Shown: positions 1-4,883 of the stretch, one piece after another | How the letters are laid out: every line of letters starts with the position of its first letter | Numbering within the stretch: position 1 is the stretch's first letter | Source of the DNA: Rhodoferax sp. | GTDB taxonomy: Bacteria > Pseudomonadota > Gammaproteobacteria > Burkholderiales > Burkholderiaceae_C | Length of the DNA: 6,724 nucleotides | Direction of reading: 5' to 3' | Assembly: GCA_029946045.1 (NCBI GenBank) | Contig: JAQSDS010000074.1 | Coordinates: 1 to 6,724 of the forward strand | The notes under the pieces: generated by a model | The model's input: the letters and a program-made list of their open reading frames with translations, nothing else | The model's database searches: none | Told to the model about the DNA's origin: nothing | Translations under genes and position numbers: made by a program

Positions 1-1
1 G

Positions 2-1357
2 CAGCAGCTTGACCGCCAGCCAGCTTAAAGATGCAAACAGCAGGGTGGCCACCGTAAAACCGCCCACGGCAATCAGGCCTAATTTAAGGTCGCTGCTGGC
101 GGCCAGCAGCAAGGCGGCAAAACCAGCCACCCCCACGCCCAACACCATCAGCGAAGCCGGTTTGAGCCCGCCCACGTCGCGGCGAATAACGCGTAGCGGC
201 GGCACCTGGGCCAACTGCAGTACCGGTGGCAAGCCAAACGCCAGCAGCAGCGTCAGCCCCATGCCCATGCCGAACAGCACTGGCCAGATGCCCGCTGCGG
301 GCAAAGCCGAATCCACCAAACCCGCAAGCAACACCACAAAACCGTAATGCACAGCAAAACCCAACAGCACACCGAGGCCGCTGGCCAGCAGCCCGATCAG
401 AACAAATTCAAATGTGTAGGCCGCAGCAATGCTGCGCTGGGGCAAGCCCAGCACACGCAGCATGGCGCAGTCGTCAAGATGGCTGGCGGCAAACCCGCGC
501 GCAGCCAGGGCCACCGCCACCGCGCTCAGCAGCGCCGCCAACAGCGCGACCAGGTTCAAGAACTTTTCAGCCCGGTCCAGCGTGGTGCTGAGCTCGGGAC
601 GGCCGCCTTCCAGCGCCTCCACCCTGGCACCCCGAACGGTGTTTGAATCGACTTGCACCTGGGCCCAATCGACAAAACTTTTGACGGCACGGTCTTCTCC
701 CGCCACTGCCAGGCGGTAACGCAGACGGCTGGCGGGTTGGATCAGGCCTGTGGCCTGCACATCGGCCTGGTTGATCATGACGCGCGGCGCAAAGTTCATG
801 AAACCGGCGCCCCGATCGGGCTCATTGACAATGATGCGGCTCAGCTTGAAACTGCTGTCACCGAGCAGCAAGTCGCCGCCCATGGGCAGACCAAGGGCAT
901 CCAGGACGGCCGCATCCACCCAGGCCTGACCGGGCGCAGGAATGTCGCGGGTCAGGTCACCGGCACCATCGGCTTGCTCAGCCACACGCAAGCGCCCGCG
1001 CAAGGGGTAGCCCTCGGTCACCACCTTCAGCGACACCAGCTTGATGCTGCCACCGGCCAGCTCGGGCGCACGCGCCATGGTCGGAAAAGTCAGGTTGATG
1101 GTCTGCTGCAAACCCATGGCATTGACTTGCGCCAAAAAGGCGGCAGGAATCGGGTTGTCACTGGACACCACCGCATCACCACCCATTAATTGGCGCGCGT
1201 CACGCTGCAAACCACCCTTGAGCCGGTCGGCAAAAAAACCCACTGCGGTCAGCGCCGCCACCGCCAGGGTCACGGCCACCATCAGCAAACGCAGTTCACC
1301 AGCGCGCAAATCACGCGTCAAAGAACGCCAGCCCAATTCCACAAATGAGATTTTCAT
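2..1357 (-). CDS. YbbP-like ABC transporter permease (FtsX family), N-terminal part, cut by window edge
   Basis: This minus-strand frame is open from an ATG at 1357 to the left edge, giving 452 residues with no stop; the 3' part lies outside the window. The N-terminus (MKISFVELGWRSL) leads into a membrane segment at about residues 22-42. A large extracytoplasmic domain follows (about 43-262, with QLMGGDAVVSSDNP near 56-69), then hydrophobic segments at about 264-286, 312-347, 356-378, 402-421 and 428-448. The segment CAMLRVLGLPQRSI (297-310) matches the FtsX-type permease signature, and PPVLQLAQVPPLRVIRRD (377-394) is the usual loop after the first core. This layout fits the YbbP/COG3127 group, about 800-850 residues long, which works with a YbbA-type ATPase; the substrate is unsettled. 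No ATPase gene precedes it; fdhD does, 80 bp away. The start has no clear Shine-Dalgarno sequence, and I see no terminator or strong promoter in 1358-1437. The family call is confident; the exact function is not. Confidence 0.87.
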   Translation of the reverse strand, partial: MKISFVELGWRSLTRDLRAGELRLLMVAVTLAVAALTAVGFFADRLKGGLQRDARQLMGGDAVVSSDNPIPAAFLAQVNAMGLQQTINLTFPTMARAPELAGGSIKLVSLKVVTEGYPLRGRLRVAEQADGAGDLTRDIPAPGQAWVDAAVLDALGLPMGGDLLLGDSSFKLSRIIVNEPDRGAGFMNFAPRVMINQADVQATGLIQPASRLRYRLAVAGEDRAVKSFVDWAQVQVDSNTVRGARVEALEGGRPELSTTLDRAEKFLNLVALLAALLSAVAVALAARGFAASHLDDCAMLRVLGLPQRSIAAAYTFEFVLIGLLASGLGVLLGFAVHYGFVVLLAGLVDSALPAAGIWPVLFGMGMGLTLLLAFGLPPVLQLAQVPPLRVIRRDVGGLKPASLMVLGVGVAGFAALLLAASSDLKLGLIAVGGFTVATLLFASLSWLAVKLL

Positions 1358-1437
1358 GGCGCAACGATAGCGCACTCGGACGAAAGTCGGCTCCAGGCGC
1401 GCTCAGCAACCGGACGGGGAAGGTGTGTTTGGGTCGA

Positions 1438-2397
1438 TCAGACCAGTGCCGCAGCGCGCGCACCTGCCAGTTCAGGCTGCAACACCAGGCGACTGGCCCC
1501 GCTGTAACACAGGAAGCGCTTGTTGGTGGCGCGCCCAATGGCGCACAGGCCCAGACGCTCGGCCACATCCAGCCCCATTTGGGTGATGCCGCTGCGCGAC
1601 ACCACGATAGGAACCCCCATTTGCGCCGATTTGATGACCATTTCGCTGGTCAGACGGCCGGTGGTGTAGAACACCTTGTTGTTACCGGACGTACCGTCAT
1701 GGGCAGCCTCCAATGCCGCCGCGCCGGGCCGCCCCAAGCTTGTCGCACCAGAGCGCGAGGGCACGGACCCCTCGGGGGGCAGCGCCGTACGCGAAGCGAC
1801 AAGCGTGGGGGCATCATGTTCCATCCACATCCAGCCGGCAATGGTGTCGATGGCGTTGTGGCGGCCTACATCCTCGACAAAGACCAGCATCTCTGCACCC
1901 TGAAACAGGGCGCAGCCATGAACCGAGCCCGACGATTTGTAAGTGGTTTCCTGCAGCCGGATGGCGTTGACGATGCCGTACAACTCGGATTGTGAGAGCG
2001 TGGCGGTGGGCAAGCTGATGCTGTCGACCTCTGCCATCAGGTCGCCAAAGACGCTGCCCTGACCGCAGCCGGTGGTGACCACCCGCTTGGCGGTGCGCGC
2101 CTCGATGTCCGAGATACCTTGGCGGGTTTTGACGGCAGCGGCACCCACCTCCCAGTCGACGGTGATGGATTCGACCTCGGCCGCGCTGGCCACCAGGCGC
2201 TGGTTACGCAAAAATCCAAGCACCAGCAGTTCGGGGTGGGCCCCCAGCGTCATGAGCGTGACCAGTTCACGCTTGTCAACGTAGACCGTGAGCGCGCGCT
2301 CGGCCGGAATAGACACGCTGTCGGTGTCGCCAAACTCGTTGACGACCAAGACCTCACGCGTGAGTGGCGCGCGGGCCTGGGTAAGACGTGGTAGCAA
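1438..2397 (-). CDS. fdhD: Formate dehydrogenase accessory sulfurtransferase FdhD, with an in-frame 39-residue insertion
   Basis: The product is 319 aa. FdhD takes sulfur from the cysteine desulfurase IscS and delivers it to the bis-MGD cofactor of formate dehydrogenase, which is inactive without it. Family features seen are SIPAERALTVYVDKREL (28-44), LGFLRNQRLV (60-69), TTGCGQGSVF (108-117) with the reactive cysteine at 111, GSVHGCALF (157-165), EDVGRHNAIDTIAGW (175-189), FYTTGRLTSEMVIKSAQMG (243-261) and VSRSGIT (266-272). E. coli FdhD carries a CxxC pair; here only the first Cys is present (C-G-Q-G). Residues 196-234 are an extra segment in the variable loop between the GRHNAID helix and the YTTGRLTSE strand, encoded by a repeat-like insertion. 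The start is TTG, two bases after the stop of the upstream gene and without a clear Shine-Dalgarno sequence, so reinitiation is likely. Another TTG at residue 16 is possible; no ATG or GTG lies nearby. The frame is intact, so I do not call a pseudogene. Confidence 0.94.
   Translation of the reverse strand: MLPRLTQARAPLTREVLVVNEFGDTDSVSIPAERALTVYVDKRELVTLMTLGAHPELLVLGFLRNQRLVASAAEVESITVDWEVGAAAVKTRQGISDIEARTAKRVVTTGCGQGSVFGDLMAEVDSISLPTATLSQSELYGIVNAIRLQETTYKSSGSVHGCALFQGAEMLVFVEDVGRHNAIDTIAGWMWMEHDAPTLVASRTALPPEGSVPSRSGATSLGRPGAAALEAAHDGTSGNNKVFYTTGRLTSEMVIKSAQMGVPIVVSRSGITQMGLDVAERLGLCAIGRATNKRFLCYSGASRLVLQPELAGARAAALV
1697..1701. repeat. Left copy of 5-bp direct repeat (TCATG) flanking the fdhD insertion
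   Basis: TCATG occurs here and again at 1814-1818, exactly bordering the extra segment. On the coding strand both copies lie in a His-Asp codon pair (CATGAC here, CATGAT at the other side). A 5-bp identity can arise by chance, but its position at both edges of the sequence that is surplus to the FdhD family supports a target-site duplication. Confidence 0.55.
1702..1813. repeat. Small GC-rich palindromic repeat element inserted in frame inside fdhD
   Basis: This 112-bp segment is flanked by the direct repeat TCATG (1697-1701 and 1814-1818), which looks like a 5-bp target duplication. Its core carries imperfect 15-bp inverted arms, CCCCAAGCTTGTCGC (1732-1746) and GCGACAAGCGTGGGG (1796-1810), with one mismatch. 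An inner 6-bp pair, CGAGGG (1756-1761) and CCCTCG (1769-1774), and the G/C-rich run CCCCTCGGGGGG (1768-1779) sit between the arms. The segment plus one copy of the repeat is 117 bp, so it adds exactly 39 codons to fdhD. Deleting it joins MEHD to GTSGNN and restores a normal FdhD loop. From memory, similar GC-rich palindromes are scattered through Comamonadaceae genomes, mostly between genes; this recall needs a search. The segment has no transposase and would have to be moved in trans. The outer borders are inferred from the direct repeat only, since the extreme ends are not inverted copies of each other. Confidence 0.72.
1814..1818. repeat. Right copy of 5-bp direct repeat (TCATG) flanking the fdhD insertion
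   Basis: This is the partner of the copy at 1697-1701. On the coding strand it falls within His194-Asp195 of FdhD, directly after the conserved AGWMWME stretch where the family loop begins. Confidence 0.55.
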
Positions 2398-2399
2398 GG

Positions 2400-2756
2400 T
2401 CAGGATTTTTTGGCAGGAACAGCCGCTGGCGCAGCTGGGGCTGCCGCTGCGGCAGGGGCCGCACCAGCAGGAACATAAACGAAGGGCCCGGGGTCAGCAC
2501 AGGCACTGGCTGGCGCGGCCCCTTTGACCGCCACCGTTGCTACTTTGGTGGCTGACTTTTTGTAATGGGCCACCACCTTGTCTTGCGATTTGCACAGCAA
2601 AAAGCCATCCACCTTGCCCGCCCAGGCAGTTTTGGCCGCGGCCTCGGCCGCTTTGGCTTTGGCCTCATCGGATGGCGCGGGCAATTTGGCAGCTACCACT
2701 GAACTCAGCAAGGCCAGCGCGGCGGCAGTACACAGGGTTTTCATCATCTTTGTCAT
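2400..2756 (-). CDS. Small exported Ala-rich protein of the formate dehydrogenase operon, function unknown
   Basis: The product is 118 aa and I cannot assign a named family. I chose the ATG at 2756 because a Shine-Dalgarno GGAGA sits 8 bases upstream and a signal peptide begins right there; the frame stays open further upstream, but that would put a hydrophilic leader overlapping the gamma gene ahead of the signal. The signal peptide has a Lys-containing start, a hydrophobic core (about 9-21) and a likely cleavage site VAA|K (21-24). The mature part has an Ala/Lys/Glu-rich, probably helical stretch (30-45), then AWAGKVDGFLLCKSQDKVVAHY (44-65), a cysteine at 55, a second at 86 in ACADPGPFVYVP, and a low-complexity Ala/Pro tail (98-118). 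The two mature cysteines could form a disulfide in the periplasm. It starts 19 bp after gamma and ends 2 bp before fdhD, so it is certainly in the operon. A periplasmic or membrane-tethered role with the dehydrogenase complex is an inference. Confidence 0.8.
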   Translation of the reverse strand: MTKMMKTLCTAAALALLSSVVAAKLPAPSDEAKAKAAEAAAKTAWAGKVDGFLLCKSQDKVVAHYKKSATKVATVAVKGAAPASACADPGPFVYVPAGAAPAAAAAPAAPAAVPAKKS

Positions 2757-2775
2757 GCAAGATTCTCCAACGGTC

Positions 2776-3948
2776 TCAAACTTGAACCGCATTGCCCGGC
2801 CGGACCGATGCGGCGGTAACAGGTGTGCGCTGCGCCGGGATTCTGCCGGCCTTGATGTCATCGAGCCAGAGCTTGTGGTGTTGTTCGGCCCAAATTTCAT
2901 CCACGTAGCCCGTCTTCATGCCTTCATATGCACCCTTGGTACCCAGCGTGCCAAGGTAAATATGGCCCATCATCATGACCAGCATCAGCAAATTGGACAC
3001 CGAATGGACCATGTGGGCGATCTGCATGGTGCTGCGGTCATAGCTGAGCCCAGGCAACAATTTGTCCATGGCCAGGCCCGACACCACCACTGTGATGCCC
3101 AGGAAAAAGACACCACCCCAAAACACCACCTTTTCGCCAGCGTTGTAGCGACCCGAGTCAATTTCATGACCCGAAAAAATACCGCCACCTTTGAGCAACC
3201 AGGCCAGGTCGCCCTTGGCCGGCAGGTTGTCGCGCATGAAGGTCACGATCACCACCAGCAAGGACACCGCAAACAGCGGGCCGGCAAAGTTGTGCAGGTT
3301 CTTGAGCACGTAAGTCAACCAGCCAAACAGCGTGGCACCCATGACCGGCAACAGGAAAAACTTGCCAAATGCCATCACGATGCCAGAAACAGCCAAACTG
3401 AGAAACGCCGCCACATTGGCCCAGTGCGCCGAGCGCTCGAAAGCCGAAAAACGCTCAACCATCCGCCCGGTTGGTTCGCCATGGACCTTGATAGGCCCCA
3501 CCTTGAAGTGAAACAAGGCAATCGCACCCAGCACGATCAACAGCAGCGAGCCGCCATAGGGAATCAGCCAGTTGTTGCGCACCTGGCGCCAGGCTTCTCC
3601 CGCGTTGGTCAGGCGCGAGCCTGGGTATTGCACGAAGGGCTGAATCAGCACGCCGGCTTCAGGTGCTGTGGATTGGGGCAAGCTGCTGACACCCGCTACG
3701 CCCGAACCCACCTGACGCCACATGGGCGCGTTGTTGCCGGGTTGCACGCGGGCGCGCTCGCCATTGGTCTGATTGGCATAACCAGGAGCCTCGCTGGCGT
3801 CGGGTTTGACCTCGAAGATGCTCTGGCTCTGGATGCCGGGCATGGCCGCAGCAGGTGCTGCAACGGGTGCAGGTGCAGCTGCGGTTTGCGCTACGGCGCT
3901 CCCCCAGCACAGGGCCAGTGCGGCAAAGACTGAAAAAGCTAGTTTCAT
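2776..3948 (-). CDS. Formate dehydrogenase gamma subunit, cytochrome b556 (FdnI type with N-terminal extension)
   Basis: The product is 390 aa. It is the membrane anchor and dihaem cytochrome b that accepts electrons from the iron-sulfur subunit and reduces quinone. Residues 1-21 look like a signal peptide (MKLAFSVFAALALCWGSAVA|Q). An exported Pro/Ala-rich and polar region follows to about 125, then an extra membrane segment at 131-148. The FdnI-like core has segments at about 176-198, 219-238, 273-295 and 314-334. Likely haem ligands are His175 (ERSAHW), His219 (NLHNF), His315 and His329; the 14-residue spacing of the last pair matches E. coli FdnI His155/His169. E. coli FdnI is about 217 aa with four segments; the extra segment here keeps the core in the same orientation after an exported N-terminus. 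The start has a strong AGGAGG five bases upstream. The gene lies 13 bp after the lipoprotein gene and 19 bp before the next. Confidence 0.94.
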   Translation of the reverse strand: MKLAFSVFAALALCWGSAVAQTAAAPAPVAAPAAAMPGIQSQSIFEVKPDASEAPGYANQTNGERARVQPGNNAPMWRQVGSGVAGVSSLPQSTAPEAGVLIQPFVQYPGSRLTNAGEAWRQVRNNWLIPYGGSLLLIVLGAIALFHFKVGPIKVHGEPTGRMVERFSAFERSAHWANVAAFLSLAVSGIVMAFGKFFLLPVMGATLFGWLTYVLKNLHNFAGPLFAVSLLVVIVTFMRDNLPAKGDLAWLLKGGGIFSGHEIDSGRYNAGEKVVFWGGVFFLGITVVVSGLAMDKLLPGLSYDRSTMQIAHMVHSVSNLLMLVMMMGHIYLGTLGTKGAYEGMKTGYVDEIWAEQHHKLWLDDIKAGRIPAQRTPVTAASVRPGNAVQV

Positions 3949-3953
3949 GACAG

Positions 3954-3959
3954 CCTCCT
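3954..3959 (-). promoter_or_regulatory. Strong Shine-Dalgarno for the gamma subunit
   Basis: The coding strand reads AGGAGG five bases before the ATG at 3948. It is the best match to the 16S rRNA 3' end in this window and fixes the start of the long-form gamma subunit, including its signal peptide. Confidence 0.8.
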
Positions 3960-3961
3960 GC

Positions 3962-4183
3962 TCAGTTCATGCGGGTGTAGTCGTTTTGACCGTACTGGTT
4001 GCGCGCCTTCAGTTGCGACTCCCAACTGGCCTTGTCTCCTGGTTTCCAGTCGCGCTGAACATAGGGCTTGCCGGTGCCGGTATAGGCCGCGCTGTCTTGC
4101 TTGCTGGCGGTCAGTTCCTGGGGCCGGTCGCCGCAGGCCGCCAAACCGGCCACCATCACCATGGCAAAAACGGAATTTTTCAT
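3962..4183 (-). CDS. Small lipoprotein encoded between formate dehydrogenase beta and gamma, function unknown
   Basis: The product is 73 aa. The start at 4183 is supported by AAGGAG seven bases upstream, by the signal peptide that begins there, and by the ATGA overlap with the beta-subunit stop (4180-4183), which suggests translational coupling. The sequence MKNSVFAMVMVAGLAACGD has a lipobox LAAC with the lipidated cysteine at residue 17. The next residues are Gly-Asp rather than Asp at +2, so by the usual Lol rule an outer-membrane location is somewhat favoured. The mature 57 residues are polar, with aromatic anchors (W46, W54, Y41, Y64, Y69) and a charged end that reads WESQLKARNQYGQNDYTRMN. 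There are no other cysteines, so it does not bind a haem c or an iron-sulfur cluster. I do not recognise a named family. Its place between two structural subunit genes suggests a part in assembling or anchoring the complex, which is inference. Confidence 0.82.
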   Translation of the reverse strand: MKNSVFAMVMVAGLAACGDRPQELTASKQDSAAYTGTGKPYVQRDWKPGDKASWESQLKARNQYGQNDYTRMN

Positions 4184-4812
4184 GATTTCGCTCCTTCGGG
4201 GGCAGCCACACCGGGTTGGCCTGCCTGTTTGGAACCATAAGCTGTGCCCCAACCCCAGACTTCAGCACCTTTGCCACGGCGCAGCACGCGGTTGCGGAAG
4301 ATGTCGGCCACCACGTCACCGTCGCCGGCAAGCAGTGCCTTGGTCGAGCACATCTCGGCGCAGGCGGGCAGCTTGCCCTCGGCCAGCCGGTTACGGCCAT
4401 ATTTCTCAAACTCGGCCTCGCTGCCATTGGCTTCGGGGCCACCGGCGCAGAAGGTGCACTTGTCCATCTTGCCGCGCACGCCAAAGGTGCCTTGCGATGG
4501 AAACTGCGGCGCGCCAAACGGGCAGGCATAAGAGCAGTAACCGCAGCCGATACACACGTCCTTGTCGTGTAACACCACACCTTCGTCGGTGCGGTAGAAG
4601 CAGTTGACCGGACACACGGCCATGCAGGGTGCATCGCTGCAATGCATGCAGGCCACTGAGATCGATTTTTCACCGGGTACGCCGTCGTTGAGGGTCACCA
4701 CGCGGCGGCGGTTCACACCCCAGGGAACTTCGTGTTCGTTTTTGCAGGCGGTCACGCAACCGTTGCATTCAATACAGCGCTCTGCGTCGCAGACAAATTT
4801 CATTCGTGCCAT
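4180..4812 (-). CDS. fdh3B: Formate dehydrogenase beta subunit, four [4Fe-4S] cluster ferredoxin-like protein (FDH3B type)
   Basis: The product is 210 aa. It carries electrons from the catalytic subunit to the cytochrome b subunit. Four cysteine groups for four [4Fe-4S] clusters are seen: C13-C16-C19-C23 (CIECNGCVTAC), C55-C58-C63-C67 (CMHCSDAPCMAVC), C87-C90-C93-C97 (CIGCGYCSYAC), and the split group C119-C122 with C151-C155. As in this family, ligands are probably exchanged between adjacent motifs. Two more cysteines, C8 and C71, are not needed for that count. It lacks the C-terminal membrane helix of E. coli FdnH, so it is held to the membrane through gamma. It has no signal peptide; in the known complexes beta is exported with alpha by the Tat signal of alpha, which lies outside this window, so the side of the membrane cannot be read here. 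The start at 4812 follows GAGGAG at 4820-4825 with a 7-base spacing. Confidence 0.96.
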   Translation of the reverse strand: MARMKFVCDAERCIECNGCVTACKNEHEVPWGVNRRRVVTLNDGVPGEKSISVACMHCSDAPCMAVCPVNCFYRTDEGVVLHDKDVCIGCGYCSYACPFGAPQFPSQGTFGVRGKMDKCTFCAGGPEANGSEAEFEKYGRNRLAEGKLPACAEMCSTKALLAGDGDVVADIFRNRVLRRGKGAEVWGWGTAYGSKQAGQPGVAAPEGAKS

Positions 4813-4819
4813 CTTGTAA

Positions 4820-4825
4820 CTCCTC
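4820..4825 (-). promoter_or_regulatory. Shine-Dalgarno of the beta subunit, able to pair with an upstream anti-SD stretch
   Basis: The coding strand reads GAGGAG seven bases before the beta ATG. Five of its bases (GAGGA, + strand 4821-4825) can pair with TCCTC on the coding strand (+ strand 4835-4839), with a 9-base loop between. That second stretch overlaps the foot of the larger hairpin at 4837-4874, so the two structures exclude each other in part. The site itself is clear; control by folding is a hypothesis. Confidence 0.6.
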
Positions 4826-4836
4826 TAATTAGTTGA

Positions 4837-4874
4837 GGACAGAGCAAATTTGCTTGGCAAATCTTGGTCTGTCC
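4837..4874 (-). promoter_or_regulatory. Strong hairpin in the alpha-beta intergenic gap
   Basis: Two arms fold with only a three-base loop. GGACAGA (4837-4843) pairs with TCTGTCC (4868-4874). After one G-G mismatch, CAA (4845-4847) pairs with TTG (4864-4866). After one bulged C at 4863, ATTTGC (4848-4853) pairs with GCAAAT (4857-4862). That makes 16 base pairs in total. It begins 9 bases after the alpha stop and ends 24 bases before the beta start. No T-run follows on the coding strand, so it is not a standard intrinsic terminator. A role in mRNA stability or in setting the alpha-to-beta ratio is more likely. Confidence 0.65.
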
Positions 4875-4883
4875 CGCAATGTT

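Noticed and set aside
1358..1437. Intrinsic terminator or promoter between fdhD and the permease
   Set aside because: Only a weak GAC/GTC stem without a T-run is visible, and no convincing -35/-10 pair was found.
653..1995. Overlapping plus-strand open frames at 653-1189 and 1345-1995
   Set aside because: They lie opposite the permease and fdhD, whose minus-strand products match known families along their length.
1438..2397. fdhD as a pseudogene because of the repeat insertion
   Set aside because: The insertion is a multiple of three, brings no stop, and all conserved FdhD blocks on both sides are intact and in frame.
2757..2900. Upstream extension of the 118-aa protein to an ATG at 2900
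   Set aside because: It would overlap the gamma gene and place a hydrophilic leader before a typical signal peptide. The ATG at 2756 has a good ribosome site.
2578..3933. A 451-codon open frame on the plus strand
   Set aside because: It is antisense to the gamma subunit and the 118-aa protein, its product is His/Gln/Arg-rich with no domain, and the minus strand has clear homology and ribosome sites. It is a GC-bias shadow.
4184..4252. Upstream extension of the lipoprotein to an ATG at 4252
   Set aside because: It would overlap the beta gene and bury the lipoprotein signal. The ATGA overlap and AAGGAG favour 4183.
3945..4673. A 242-codon minus-strand frame overlapping beta, the lipoprotein and the gamma start
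   Set aside because: It is out of frame with three supported genes, and its product has scattered Cys/Arg/Trp and no recognisable domain.
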